From Mumia sp. Pv4-285 (GTDB lineage Bacteria > Actinomycetota > Actinomycetes > Propionibacteriales > Nocardioidaceae): a stretch of 64,000 nt of DNA. This document shows, one piece after another, positions 33,289 to 42,031 of the stretch. The stretch covers positions 3,348,001 through 3,412,000 of the forward strand of contig NZ_CP162023.1 of the NCBI RefSeq assembly GCF_041320275.1, read 5' to 3'. The notes under the pieces were generated by a model that worked only from the letters and a program-made list of their open reading frames with translations, searched no databases and was not told the origin of the DNA. The translations under genes were made by a program, and so were the position numbers. Position 1 is the first letter of the stretch; every line of letters begins with the position of its first letter.

Positions 33289-33909
33289 ATGAGCGCCGGG
33301 AGTTCGCAGGGCAGCGCCCGACGAGGTAGGCCCGGCTACGACCAGGAGCTGCTCGTGAGGCGCGCCGTCGAGGTGTTCATCAGGCGCGGCTACGACGCCA
33401 CCAGCGTCGGTGACCTGGCCGCCGAGCTCGGCCTCAGCAAGTCCGCGATCTATCACCACGTCCCGAGCAAGGAGCACCTCCTGTCGCTCGCGCTCGACGA
33501 CGCGCTCGAAGGGCTCGAGGCCGTGATCGCCGATGCGACCCGCGAACCGCGGGACGTGTCGGCGTACGCACGTCTCCGTGGCGCGGTCCGCCAGAGCGTG
33601 CTGGTGCTCGTCGACAAGCTGCCGTCGGTCACCCTGCTGCTCCGGGTGCGTGGCAACGGCGAGGTGGAGATCTCGGCACTCGCCCGTCGCCGCCGGATCG
33701 ACGAGCAGCTCGCCGGGCTCGTCCGCGACGCGGTCTCCGAGGGCACGCTGCGCAACGACATCGCGCCCGACCTCATCAGCAGGTTGCTGTTCGGCACCGT
33801 CAACTCGCTCACCGAGTGGTACAGGCCGGACGGCGAGGTCGACGCGGCCACCCTCGCCGACGCGGTTGTGGAGCTGGCGTTCGACGGTCTCACCGTGCCG
33901 CGAGGCTGA
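33289..33909 (+). CDS. TetR-family regulator (candidate PaaR)
   Basis: 206 residues. The N-terminal HTH reads RRAVEVFIRRGYDATSVGDLAAELGLSKSAIYHHVPSKEHLL, followed by a TetR ligand domain. It ends 4 bp from the convergent paaI stop, next to the phenylacetate operon. TetR-type PaaR proteins repress paa genes in other actinomycetes and recognise an ACTnACC/GGTnAGT operator, which is present before paaA here. I infer that this protein is the PaaR; no copy of the operator was found at its own promoter. Confidence 0.85.
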   Translation: MSAGSSQGSARRGRPGYDQELLVRRAVEVFIRRGYDATSVGDLAAELGLSKSAIYHHVPSKEHLLSLALDDALEGLEAVIADATREPRDVSAYARLRGAVRQSVLVLVDKLPSVTLLLRVRGNGEVEISALARRRRIDEQLAGLVRDAVSEGTLRNDIAPDLISRLLFGTVNSLTEWYRPDGEVDAATLADAVVELAFDGLTVPRG

Positions 33910-33912
33910 CGC

Positions 33913-34350
33913 TCAGCCGAGCGTACGACCGAGACTTCGGCTCCTCCCCCGGAACTCCGCGATCGTGGTGCGGTCGGTCGCGCGGCGGACGGTCACGTCG
34001 TACACACCGGACCGGCCACGTTGCGCGCGCTCGTGCGCCTCGGCGACGAGCTGGTCGCCGAGGCGGGCCGACTCGAGGAACGTGATGTCGAAGCCCGCCG
34101 CGACGGTGACGACGCCGTCGGTGTTGCACGCGACCGCGAACGCGGAATCCGCGAGCGCCGCGATCAGCCCGCCGTGACAGAGGTCGTGGCCGTTGACCAT
34201 GTCGTCGCGGACGAGCATGGAGACCCGTGACTCGCCCGGGGCGACGTCCTCGAGGCACATGCCGAGCGCCTTGCTCGCGGCGTCCGTGTCCCACATCGCG
34301 GCCGCACTCCGCTCCGCACGGCGCTGGTCGTCGCCGGCCTCTCCGCTCAT
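33913..34350 (-). CDS. paaI: Hotdog-fold hydroxyphenylacetyl-CoA thioesterase PaaI
   Basis: 145-residue hotdog thioesterase. GHDLCHGGLIAALADSAFAVACN is the PaaI motif with the catalytic Asp region, followed by GFDITFLESARLGDQL. It clears dead-end CoA thioesters in phenylacetate breakdown, sparing CoA. The ATG at 34350 overlaps the paaE stop (ATGA). Last gene of the paaABCDE-I operon. Confidence 0.9.
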   Translation of the reverse strand: MSGEAGDDQRRAERSAAAMWDTDAASKALGMCLEDVAPGESRVSMLVRDDMVNGHDLCHGGLIAALADSAFAVACNTDGVVTVAAGFDITFLESARLGDQLVAEAHERAQRGRSGVYDVTVRRATDRTTIAEFRGRSRSLGRTLG

Positions 34351-35435
34351 GCGTCGAAGTCCACGGTGAGGGTGTCGCTGACCGGGTACGACTGGCACGT
34401 GAGAACGAACCCGCTCTCGACCTCGTCCGGCGTCAGTGCGTAGTTGCGTCGCATGTCGACCTCGCCGTCGCCCACCTTCGCCCGGCAGGTGCCGCAGACG
34501 CCTCCCTTGCACGCGAACGGGAGATCCGTACGGGTCCGCTGGGCGGCATCGAGGACCGGCTCGCCGCGCGGCATCGCCGACGTCGTGCTGCGCCCGTCGA
34601 GGACCACCGTCACCTCGCTCGTCGCCCCGTCGACGACGGGGTCCGCACGTCGGAGCTCCGGCAGCGGCTCATCGACGTAGAAGAGCTCGACGTGCACGCG
34701 ACACTCCTCGACGCCGAGCTCGGACAGCACCGCGCGCGCGTCCGCGAGCATCCCGAACGGGCCGCACAGCCACACGTGGTCGAGATCGCCGACCGGGACG
34801 AGAAGGGTGAGGAGGTCGCGCAACCGCTCGGTCTCGAGGCGCCCCGAGAACAGCTCGACGTCACGCGGCTCGCGCGACAGCACGTGGATCAGGTCGAAAC
34901 GAGGGCCATACCGGTTCTTCAGGTCGGCCAGCTCCTCGGCGAACATCACGGTCGACGTGGTGCGGTTGCCGTACAGCATCGTCACGGAGGCGCCCGGGTC
35001 CGCCAGCACGGTGCCCACGATCGACAGGATCGGCGTGATGCCCGACCCGGCAGCGATGCACAGGTGGCGGGCCCCCTCCCCCGGGTCGGCGCGGAACCCT
35101 CCCGTCGGCGTCTGCACGTCGATCGGCGTCCCGGGCGTCACCTCGTGCGACAGCCATCGTGAGAACAATCCGTCGGGGATCTCGCGGACACCGATCCTCA
35201 GCCTGCCGCCGACCGGTGCGCAGATCGAGTACGAGCGTCGCAGCTCGACTCCGTCGACGAAGCGGCGGAGCGTGAGCGACTGGCCGGCCGCGAAGGCGTA
35301 CGCCGTGGTGAGGGCTGGAGGGACGTCGAAGGTGACCGCGACCGCGTCGTCGGTGAGCCGCTCGACCTCCGCAACGGTGAGGGTGTGGAACAGCGCCGTA
35401 CGAGCGGTGGCGCGTGAGGGCACGGACACCGTCAT
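34347..35435 (-). CDS. paaE: Phenylacetyl-CoA epoxidase reductase subunit PaaE
   Basis: 362-residue iron-sulfur flavoprotein that passes electrons from NADPH to the PaaA di-iron centre. It has an N-terminal ferredoxin-reductase module (FAD motif RRSYSIC, nucleotide motif LCIAAGSGITPILSI, LCGPFGML) and a C-terminal plant-type [2Fe-2S] domain with Cys in FACKGGVCGTCRAKV and LTCQSYP. It begins 1 bp after the paaD stop and overlaps paaI. Confidence 0.93.
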   Translation of the reverse strand: MTVSVPSRATARTALFHTLTVAEVERLTDDAVAVTFDVPPALTTAYAFAAGQSLTLRRFVDGVELRRSYSICAPVGGRLRIGVREIPDGLFSRWLSHEVTPGTPIDVQTPTGGFRADPGEGARHLCIAAGSGITPILSIVGTVLADPGASVTMLYGNRTTSTVMFAEELADLKNRYGPRFDLIHVLSREPRDVELFSGRLETERLRDLLTLLVPVGDLDHVWLCGPFGMLADARAVLSELGVEECRVHVELFYVDEPLPELRRADPVVDGATSEVTVVLDGRSTTSAMPRGEPVLDAAQRTRTDLPFACKGGVCGTCRAKVGDGEVDMRRNYALTPDEVESGFVLTCQSYPVSDTLTVDFDA

Positions 35436-35436
35436 G

Positions 35437-35997
35437 TCAGATCTCCTTCACGTGCTCGAACGGCTCGAGGCAGCTCGTGCACCGGTAGAGCGCCTTGCAC
35501 GCCGTCGGCCCGAACTCCGACGTCAGCGCGACGTCGGCCGCACCGCAGCGCGGGCAGCGCAGGGCCCGGATCGGGGGACTGAGGGTGAGCGCGACCGGTC
35601 CGTCGTGGCGCGGCGCTGGGCCTGGCGCCGACAGGCCGTGCTCGGCGAGTGCGCGACGTCCGTGCTCGGTGATCCAGTCGCTCGTCCAGGCGGGCTCCAG
35701 CGCGATCTCGACACGAACCTCGTCGAATCCCGCGTCCTGGAGCGAACGGACGAGGTCGTCGCGCATCGTCGCCATCGCGGGGCAGCCGGAGTACGTCGGG
35801 GTGATCGTGGCGACCACGTGACCGTCGGCGTCGACGTCGACGCCGCGCAGGACTCCGAGGTCCTCCAGGGTGAGCATCGGCATCTCGGGGTCGGTGACGG
35901 CGCGCGCGACGTCGTAGGCACGGGTCTCGGTGTCGGTCTCGATCGACTGCGTCGCCTCGACCAGCGGGGGGTGGGTCGCCTCGGGCACGTCTACCAC
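35437..35997 (-). CDS. paaD: Phenylacetyl-CoA epoxidase-associated protein PaaD
   Basis: 186 residues. A MIP18/DUF59-type domain (YDVARAVTDPEMPMLTLEDLG, VATITPTYSGCPAMATM) is followed by a C-terminal zinc-binding region (LRCPRCGAADVAL, then LYRCTSCLEPFEHVKEI). PaaD helps assemble or mature the metal centres of the epoxidase. The GTG at 35997 overlaps the paaC stop by 7 bp; an alternative GTG lies 9 bp downstream. The frame is open further upstream, but that part is antisense-like Arg-rich noise inside paaC. Confidence 0.9.
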   Translation of the reverse strand: MVDVPEATHPPLVEATQSIETDTETRAYDVARAVTDPEMPMLTLEDLGVLRGVDVDADGHVVATITPTYSGCPAMATMRDDLVRSLQDAGFDEVRVEIALEPAWTSDWITEHGRRALAEHGLSAPGPAPRHDGPVALTLSPPIRALRCPRCGAADVALTSEFGPTACKALYRCTSCLEPFEHVKEI

Positions 35998-36935
35998 CGA
36001 CCCGTCGGATGGGCGCGTGCCACGACCTGCATCTCGGCGAGCATCCGGCTCATCGCCTCGGTGTGCAGCCCGTCGCGGCCCTTGCGCCCACGCACTCCGG
36101 CCAGCGGTGCCGCGTCCGGCCGGACGACACCGCTCGTCGAGAACACCTGGTCGAGGACGGCGTCGACCTCGACCGACAGCGTGGACGGATCGACACCGAC
36201 ACCGGCCTCGGCCATGCGTGCCTCGACGTCGTGGACGTCGGTGAGCTCGCCGCGCAGCGGCCAAGCGCGCGCCAGTGCCGCGACGAGTCGCGCCCGCGAC
36301 TCGTCAGTCCCGCGTGCCAGGGTGAGGAACCAGCGCCCGACGTAGTCGCGGTGGTACGCCACTTCCTTCACGCCCTTCGTCGCCACGGCCGCGAGGACGG
36401 GGTCGCGGCTGTCGCGGAGCCGTTGGAGCAGCGCGAGCCGCCACGTCGCGAACAGAAGCAGCCGAACGACCGCGTCGGCGAAGTCGCCGTCCTCGACCTC
36501 GGCGAGCCGTACGTTCCGGAAGTCGCCTGCTTCGCGGAAGAACGCCAGCGCGTCCTCTGGTGGGACGGGCGATCCCTCCGGGAGCGGCGGCACGATCGAG
36601 CGATCCGCAGCCGCGGCCCGGGCGAGCAGCAGCCGCGCCTGGCCGAGAAGGTCCAGGGCGATGTTGGCGAGCGCGATGTCCTCCTCCAGGTCCGGGGCGT
36701 TGCTGCACCACTGCGAGAGGCGGTGCGACAGCACGAGGGCGTCGTCGGCGAGCATCACCGCGTACGTCGCCAGGTCGGCGCCGACGACGCCGTCCGGGAC
36801 CGACGTGTCGATCCCGGCGAGCGGATCCTCGCTCTGCCGGTCGTACGTGGCGGTGCCGAACGCCCAGTGCGACGGGTCTCCGCCGAGCAGCCCCTCGTAC
36901 GGGTTGTCGTGCACCTCGTGGGTCGAGCCGGCCAT
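35991..36935 (-). CDS. paaC: Phenylacetyl-CoA epoxidase structural subunit PaaC
   Basis: 314 residues, a ferritin-like structural partner of PaaA. VMLADDALVLSHRLSQWCSNAPDLEEDIALANIALDLLGQAR and VKEVAYHRDYVGRWFLTLARGTDES are characteristic. The ATG at 36935 is chosen because AGGAAGG precedes it 11 bp after the paaB stop; a GTG five codons upstream would swallow that site. Confidence 0.92.
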   Translation of the reverse strand: MAGSTHEVHDNPYEGLLGGDPSHWAFGTATYDRQSEDPLAGIDTSVPDGVVGADLATYAVMLADDALVLSHRLSQWCSNAPDLEEDIALANIALDLLGQARLLLARAAAADRSIVPPLPEGSPVPPEDALAFFREAGDFRNVRLAEVEDGDFADAVVRLLLFATWRLALLQRLRDSRDPVLAAVATKGVKEVAYHRDYVGRWFLTLARGTDESRARLVAALARAWPLRGELTDVHDVEARMAEAGVGVDPSTLSVEVDAVLDQVFSTSGVVRPDAAPLAGVRGRKGRDGLHTEAMSRMLAEMQVVARAHPTGRW

Positions 36936-36946
36936 CGGTTCCTTCC

Positions 36947-37237
36947 TCACATGTGCGGGACGTCGTCGGGGATCTCGTAGAACGTCGGATGCCGGTAGAC
37001 CTTGTCTCCGCTCGGCGCGAACATCGGGTCCTTCTCGTCCGGGCTCGACGCCGTGATCGCGTCCGAGCGCACGACCCAGATGCTCACGCCCTCGCTACGG
37101 CGGGTGTAGACGTCGCGGGCGTGATGCACCGCCATCGCGTCGTCGGGTGCGTGCAGCGACCCGACGTGGACGTGGTTGAGGCCGCGCTTGCCTCGTACGA
37201 AGACCTCGTACAGGGGCCACTCCGCCTTGACGCTCAT
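36947..37237 (-). CDS. paaB: Phenylacetyl-CoA epoxidase subunit PaaB
   Basis: 96-residue small subunit: [46 protein letters not shown] and [20 protein letters not shown] are classic PaaB. It bridges PaaAC units. The ATG overlaps the paaA stop (ATGA). The frame stays open far upstream, antisense-free but inside paaA, so the short form is the real gene. Confidence 0.95.
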   Translation of the reverse strand: MSVKAEWPLYEVFVRGKRGLNHVHVGSLHAPDDAMAVHHARDVYTRRSEGVSIWVVRSDAITASSPDEKDPMFAPSGDKVYRHPTFYEIPDDVPHM

Positions 37238-38199
37238 GCGTGCTCCTCCTCGCGCTCCGCGAAGGCGGTGGCCGCCTCGCGTACCCAGGCGCCGTCGTCG
37301 TGCGCGCGGCGGCGGTGTGCGATGCGCTGGACGTTGCACGGCCCGTTGCCGCCGATCACGTCGGCGAACTCGTCCCAGTCGGGCTGGGAGAAGTCGTAGT
37401 GACCCCGCTCCTCGTTCCACTGCAGTGCAGGGTCGGGCAGGGTGACTCCCAGCGCCTCGGCCTGCGGGACCGTCATGTCGACCATCTTCTGGCGCAGGTC
37501 GTCGTTGGTGTCGCGCTTGATCCCCCACGCCATCGACTGCGCTGTGTTGGGCGACTGGTCGTCGGGCGGCCCGAACATCATGAGCGCCGGCCACCAGAAG
37601 CGGTCGACCGACTCCTGGACCATCGCGCGCTGCTCGTCCGTCCCGCGCATCATCGTCATCAGCAGCTCGTAGCCCTGCCGCTGATGGAACGACTCCTCCT
37701 TGCAGATCCGGATCATCGCCCGGCCGTACGGCCCGTACGAGGTGCGGCACAGCGGCACCTGGTTGCAGATCGCCGCACCGTCGACGAGCCAGCCGATCGT
37801 GCCGACGTCGGCGTAGGTCAGCGTGGGGTAGTTGAAGATCGAGGAGTACTTCTGCCTGCCGGTGAGGAGGAGGTCGGTCAGCTCGGCCCGGGAGACGCCG
37901 AGGGTCTCGCACGCCGAGTAGAGGTACAGGCCGTGACCTGCTTCGTCCTGCACCTTCGCGAGCAGGATCGCCTTGCGGCGCAGCGACGGCGCCCGGGTGA
38001 TCCAGCTGCCCTCCGGCTGCATCCCGATGATCTCGGAGTGGGCGTGCTGAGCGACCTGGCGGACGAGCGTCCTGCGATAGCGCTCGGGCATCCAGTCGCG
38101 CGGCTCGATGCGGTCGTTGTGCGCGATCGTCTGTTCGAACTGCGCGAGCAGCTCGTCATCCGCCGGGTGTCCGGCGTCGATGTGCGGTGCGGCGGTCAT
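37234..38199 (-). CDS. paaA: Phenylacetyl-CoA epoxidase catalytic subunit PaaA
   Basis: 321-residue di-iron oxygenase that makes the 1,2-epoxide of phenylacetyl-CoA using O2. Iron ligands are visible in [15 protein letters not shown] and [16 protein letters not shown], with further ligands near [20 protein letters not shown] lies 5 bp before the ATG at 38199, which is preferred to an ATG 33 bp upstream. First gene of the operon; a PaaR-like operator lies 41 bp upstream. Confidence 0.95.
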   Translation of the reverse strand: MTAAPHIDAGHPADDELLAQFEQTIAHNDRIEPRDWMPERYRRTLVRQVAQHAHSEIIGMQPEGSWITRAPSLRRKAILLAKVQDEAGHGLYLYSACETLGVSRAELTDLLLTGRQKYSSIFNYPTLTYADVGTIGWLVDGAAICNQVPLCRTSYGPYGRAMIRICKEESFHQRQGYELLMTMMRGTDEQRAMVQESVDRFWWPALMMFGPPDDQSPNTAQSMAWGIKRDTNDDLRQKMVDMTVPQAEALGVTLPDPALQWNEERGHYDFSQPDWDEFADVIGGNGPCNVQRIAHRRRAHDDGAWVREAATAFAEREEEHA

Positions 38200-38239
38200 C
38201 GCGCCTCCTGGAAGCTGGTTCTTCCCCGTCACGCGGCAA

Positions 38240-38261
38240 TTACTAACCTATCGGTCAGTAA
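38240..38261. promoter_or_regulatory. PaaR-like operator before paaA
   Basis: TTACTAACC-TATC-GGTCAGTAA is a 9-bp inverted repeat with one mismatch. It matches the ACTnACC...GGTnAGT form known for actinobacterial PaaR (TetR family). The site is an AT-rich island 41-62 bp upstream of the paaA start. Confidence 0.75.
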
Positions 38262-38297
38262 ATCAATCCTGAGCCGATCTGCCTAGTCCGACCCACC

Positions 38298-39374
38298 TCA
38301 GCTGGCGACGCTCTGCGTCGAGCGGGCGAGGACGTCGTCGGCCAGCCGGCGGGCGGCCAGGTCCGTGCTCGTGCGCTCGGTGCGCGCACGCTCGAAGACC
38401 TCGGCGAGGGTCCGTCCGATGCGCTCGACGTGGAGGGAGACCTCGTCAGCCGTCCAGCCGAGCACCTCGCGCCCCACCAGATGGATGCCGCCTCCGCTGT
38501 TGATGACGAAGTCGGGAGCCAGGACGATCCCGCGCGAGGCGAGGACGTCGGCGGCGGCGTCGTCGGCCAGGACGTTGTTCGCCGACCCGGCGACGACACG
38601 GGTCTCGAGGGTGCTCGCGACGCGACGGTCGATCACCCCTCCGGTCGCGCACGGGACGAACACGTCGCAGGCGGTGGAGACGACGTCGTCGACGGCGACG
38701 ATCTCGGCGTCGAGCTCGGTCCTCGCGACCTCGCAGCGCAGCGGGTCGATGTCCGACGCGATCAGCCTCGCGCCGTCCGCCGCGACCCGCCGGGCGACGT
38801 CCATGCCGACAGCACCCAGACCCTGCACCAGGACACGTCGGCCCGCCAGGTCGCTGATGCCCACCTCGCGCGCTGACTCGCGGATCCCGACATAGACGCC
38901 GTGGGCCGTCTCGGGAGCGCTGGAGCCCGGACCTCCCGCAGCCTCCGAGCGTCCGAAGGCGTAGCCGCCGCTCAACCCGTGCAGCACGTCCATGTCAGCA
39001 GACGACGTCCCGACGTCAGGGCCCGTCCAGTAGCTCCCGTTGAGCGTCGCGAGAGTCTCGGCGTGGAGCACGAGGATGCGGTGCCAATCGGCTTCCCCGA
39101 TCTCTCGCCGGTCCCGCGGCAGCGCGATCACCGACTTGCCGCCCCCCATCGGAAGGCCGGCGACAGCCATCTTGTGGGTCATCGAGCTCGCGAGCCGTGT
39201 CGCGTCCCCGACGGCGAGCTCCCGAGACGGGTACGCCATCGCACGCGTCCCTCCCGTCGCGGGGCCCAGCTGACGCGAGTGGATCGCAACGGTGAGGAAA
39301 GCCCCTGTCTCTGCGTCGTAGCGGGAGCAGCACACGCGGCCGTCCCAGTGCTCGATCACCGTCTCCATACCCAT
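38298..39374 (-). CDS. Leu/Val/Phe dehydrogenase (Glu/Leu/Phe/Val family)
   Basis: 358-residue NAD-dependent amino-acid dehydrogenase that reversibly deaminates branched-chain or aromatic amino acids. The catalytic Lys lies in LPMGGGKSVIALP, the Asp in GPDVGTSSADM, and the NAD Rossmann motif is VLVQGLGAVGMDVARR. The ATG at 39374 follows GAGAGGAG; an in-frame ATG 24 bp upstream would include that site. Divergent from an Lrp/AsnC regulator, its likely controller. A CRP-like palindrome lies 38 bp upstream of the start. Confidence 0.9.
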   Translation of the reverse strand: MGMETVIEHWDGRVCCSRYDAETGAFLTVAIHSRQLGPATGGTRAMAYPSRELAVGDATRLASSMTHKMAVAGLPMGGGKSVIALPRDRREIGEADWHRILVLHAETLATLNGSYWTGPDVGTSSADMDVLHGLSGGYAFGRSEAAGGPGSSAPETAHGVYVGIRESAREVGISDLAGRRVLVQGLGAVGMDVARRVAADGARLIASDIDPLRCEVARTELDAEIVAVDDVVSTACDVFVPCATGGVIDRRVASTLETRVVAGSANNVLADDAAADVLASRGIVLAPDFVINSGGGIHLVGREVLGWTADEVSLHVERIGRTLAEVFERARTERTSTDLAARRLADDVLARSTQSVAS

Positions 39375-39411
39375 GGCGCGACTCCTCTCGAACTTCACGT
39401 CTCCTCAAATC

Positions 39412-39425
39412 GTGACGTGTGTCAC
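39412..39425. promoter_or_regulatory. Palindrome upstream of the dehydrogenase gene, CRP-like
   Basis: GTGAC-GTGT-GTCAC is a perfect inverted repeat and also fits GTGA-N6-TCAC, like the sites at 16546 and 30056. It lies 38 bp from the dehydrogenase start in the 159-bp divergent region. Confidence 0.45.
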
Positions 39426-39484
39426 TATCTGTCCGCTACAGTCAGGCGAACTTCGAGAAGGCATCCAGCAAATCGCCCAGATTT

Positions 39485-39505
39485 CTTGCCGTTCATCCAG
39501 GCAAG
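39485..39505. promoter_or_regulatory. Inverted repeat before the Lrp gene
   Basis: CTTGCC-N9-GGCAAG has perfect 6-bp arms and lies 29 bp before the Lrp start. Its symmetry and position fit an autoregulatory Lrp/AsnC site or a leader hairpin. Confidence 0.4.
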
Positions 39506-39533
39506 GCGGTGCCGACGCGATGAAGGGAGACAC

Positions 39534-40010
39534 ATGGCCGGGACAGCGCTGGACGAGGTCGACCAGCGGATCCTGCACGAGCTCGAGCGCGACGGACGCA
39601 TGTCGATGCGCCAGCTCGCCGAGACGGTCCACATCTCACGGGCCAATGCGTACTCACGGGTCGAACGCCTCCGCGAGCGAGGGGTGATCACGGGCTTCTC
39701 CGCCCGCATCGATCCCAACGCGCGCGGGCTCGGGACCTCGGCGTACGTGACCCTCAACCTGCGTCAGTCCGAGTGGCTCGCGATCCGCCCGCGGCTCGCA
39801 GCGCTGCCCGGCGTCGAGCACATCGCGCTGCTCGGCGGCGAGTTCGACGCACTCCTGCTCGTCCGCGCGGAGGACAACGCAGGACTGCGACGCCTCGTGA
39901 TGGAGCAGATCCAGGGCATCCCCGACGTCCTCGGCACGCGGACCTTCCTCGTGTTCGAGGAGGCGTGGCCGGAGCACGACCGCGCGGTGGCCGCTCCCCC
40001 GGCGGAGTGA
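39534..40010 (+). CDS. Lrp/AsnC-family regulator
   Basis: 158 residues. The N-terminal HTH reads LDEVDQRILHELERDGRMSMRQLAETVHISRANAYSRVERL, followed by the RAM/AsnC ligand domain (GVEHIALLGGEFDALLLVRAEDNAGLRRLV). The ATG at 39534 has an AAGGGAGA site. Divergent from the branched-chain amino-acid dehydrogenase, the usual arrangement for a BkdR-like or LdhR-like controller. Confidence 0.9.
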   Translation: MAGTALDEVDQRILHELERDGRMSMRQLAETVHISRANAYSRVERLRERGVITGFSARIDPNARGLGTSAYVTLNLRQSEWLAIRPRLAALPGVEHIALLGGEFDALLLVRAEDNAGLRRLVMEQIQGIPDVLGTRTFLVFEEAWPEHDRAVAAPPAE

Positions 40011-40069
40011 TCGATTCCCCTGGCCGGATCAGTCATCTCTGCCACCATGTCGGACGTGAGGAGCGATCC

Positions 40070-41260
40070 GTGACACCGGCGCCGGCACCCGCCACGTCCG
40101 AGCCCGAACGGACCTCCGCCCGCCGCGCCGAGCGCGGGATCGCGCTGGTCGCCTCGGCGATGCGGGGCGTCGTCCTGCTCCAGATCGTCGTCAGCGCCGC
40201 CTCCGGCGTCCGTCTGTCCCACCACCCCGGCGCGTACGCCGCCCTGACCGGGGCGGTGGTCGTCGTGTCGGTCGCGCTCATCGGCCAGAGCCTCCTCACG
40301 GGGTCGGTACGCGCGGGAGCGTGGCACGTTCCGGACATCGCACTGGCCTGGGTGGCCATCCCCGCGATGAACCTGCTGCTGCCGGCATCCCACGTCGTCG
40401 GCACGTGGGAGTCGTGGGCGCCCGGCTATGCGATCAACGTGGCGGCGTTGGCCGCGACCTGGCTGCGCCCCGCGGTGGCGGTCGTGCACGCCACCGCACT
40501 CGGTGCGTGGCTGATCGCCTGGACGTCCGCGGCCGACGTCGCGTCCTGGGAGACGAGCCTCAACAACGCGCTGACCATCCCCGGGTACGCCATCGTCGTC
40601 GCGCTGCTCGTCTACTACCTCCGGGCGCTCTCTGCCGCTGCCGACCAGTCACGCGACGACGCGATCTCCGCCACCCGCGCTCTCGAGCTCCAGCGCTACC
40701 AGCTCACGGTCCACGACGCGTCGAGCATCCTGCGCCTGCTCTCCGACGAGGAGACGCCCGCCGAGGTGCTACCGGGCCTACGGCTGCAGGCCGTCCGGGA
40801 AGCACGACGCCTGCGGACCTACCTCGGCAGTCAAGCCCAGCGGTCGCCGGACGGCTCGCAGCGCACGATCGGCGCGATGCTGTCCGCAGCCCTGGAGGGG
40901 TTCGACGACCTCCCGCTCGAGCTGGCCGTGGAGCTGGGTTCCCACGTCGAGCTCAGCGAGGAGGTGTGGGAGGCGACCTGCGGTGCCGTCACGACGGTCC
41001 TGCACAACGTACGGCTCCATGCCGCCGCGCACCAGGTCGTCGTCCATGCCGACACCGACGGCACGACCTGGGAGGTTGTCGTGTCCGACGACGGGATCGG
41101 CTTCGACCAGGGCAGCCAGCCCCTCGGGTTCGGACTCGACACCCAGGTGCGTGAGGCGTTGGCGGGACACGGGATCTCGGCCGAGATCCGCTCCTCGCCC
41201 GGGCGCGGCACGTCCGTCACCATCGTCGGACCGGTGACCACCCGAGAGGACTCGCTGTGA
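40070..41260 (+). CDS. Sensor histidine kinase (LuxR-type two-component system)
   Basis: 396-residue membrane kinase. About five N-terminal hydrophobic segments (GVVLLQIVVSAASG, ALTGAVVVVSVALIGQSLL, IALAWVAIPAMNLLLP, YAIVVALLVYYLRAL) form a sensor unit. A phosphoacceptor-like HD sits in YQLTVHDASSILRLL, and a C-terminal HATPase ends in VVVSDDGIGFD...LGFGLDTQVREAL, then GTSVTIVGP. The GTG at 40070 has GAGGAG upstream; the frame is open further into the Lrp gene. The stop overlaps the response regulator start. Signal unknown. Confidence 0.85.
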   Translation: MTPAPAPATSEPERTSARRAERGIALVASAMRGVVLLQIVVSAASGVRLSHHPGAYAALTGAVVVVSVALIGQSLLTGSVRAGAWHVPDIALAWVAIPAMNLLLPASHVVGTWESWAPGYAINVAALAATWLRPAVAVVHATALGAWLIAWTSAADVASWETSLNNALTIPGYAIVVALLVYYLRALSAAADQSRDDAISATRALELQRYQLTVHDASSILRLLSDEETPAEVLPGLRLQAVREARRLRTYLGSQAQRSPDGSQRTIGAMLSAALEGFDDLPLELAVELGSHVELSEEVWEATCGAVTTVLHNVRLHAAAHQVVVHADTDGTTWEVVVSDDGIGFDQGSQPLGFGLDTQVREALAGHGISAEIRSSPGRGTSVTIVGPVTTREDSL

Positions 41261-41931
41261 CCGACCCGTCCGGAGAGGAGGCTCGCCCGAGGGTCGTCGT
41301 CATCGACGACAGCACCGTGATCCGCGGCGGCTTCGCCACCGTCCACCCCGGCCTCGAGGTCATGGCGACGTACGCGAGCGTCGAGGAGTTCGAGGCCTCG
41401 CCGGTGGCCTGCGACGTCGTCGTCCTCGACCTGCTGCTGCGCGGACCCCAGGGCGTGTCGTCGTCGACCAAGCAGGGACGCGCCGCGATCCGTGCACTGC
41501 GCGACCTCGGGCATCCCGTCTGCCTCTACACCGACGAGCGGCGGGCGATCGTGCTCGCGCTGTGCCTGCGGGCGGGCGCGAACGGTGTCGTCCACAAGTC
41601 GGATCCGCCGGAGGTCGCGGTGCGAGCCGTCGACGGAATCCGCCTGGGGCAGGTGGCGATCACGCAGTCCCTCGTCGGGCTCACCGAGCTGCTCGACCGG
41701 CGGGGGGCCTCGCTCGACCTCAGCCCGCGGCAGCGGCAGGTCATCTCGGCCCGAGCCCGTGGGCGGCACTGGGGTGACATCGCGGCCACGCTGTTCATCA
41801 GCGAGGACACCGCGCGGGAGCACTACCGGGCAGCGTGCCTCAAGCTGCGGGACTACCTGCAGCACGCCAGCCCTGGGGACATCGAGCGAGCGGTGGGGAC
41901 CGCACCGGGAGACGTGCTCGACGAGGAGTGA
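41257..41931 (+). CDS. LuxR-family response regulator
   Basis: 224 residues. The receiver domain has the acidic pair in VVVIDDSTVI, the phosphoacceptor Asp58 in VVVLDLLLRG and Lys in GVVHKSD. A C-terminal LuxR HTH follows (LDLSPRQRQVISARARGRHWGDIAATLFISEDTAREHYRAACLKL). The GTG start overlaps the kinase stop, so the pair is coupled. Targets are not evident; the cutinase 100 bp downstream is one candidate. Confidence 0.88.
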   Translation: MTDPSGEEARPRVVVIDDSTVIRGGFATVHPGLEVMATYASVEEFEASPVACDVVVLDLLLRGPQGVSSSTKQGRAAIRALRDLGHPVCLYTDERRAIVLALCLRAGANGVVHKSDPPEVAVRAVDGIRLGQVAITQSLVGLTELLDRRGASLDLSPRQRQVISARARGRHWGDIAATLFISEDTAREHYRAACLKLRDYLQHASPGDIERAVGTAPGDVLDEE

Positions 41932-42031
41932 GCCGACCCCCCGTTTCCGGGGGTTACCTCCGTACGCGATCGCCGCGAAGGTGATCACGACCGGCCCACA
42001 CGGATGTGGGCCTTCGGGGAAGGAAGTCGAC

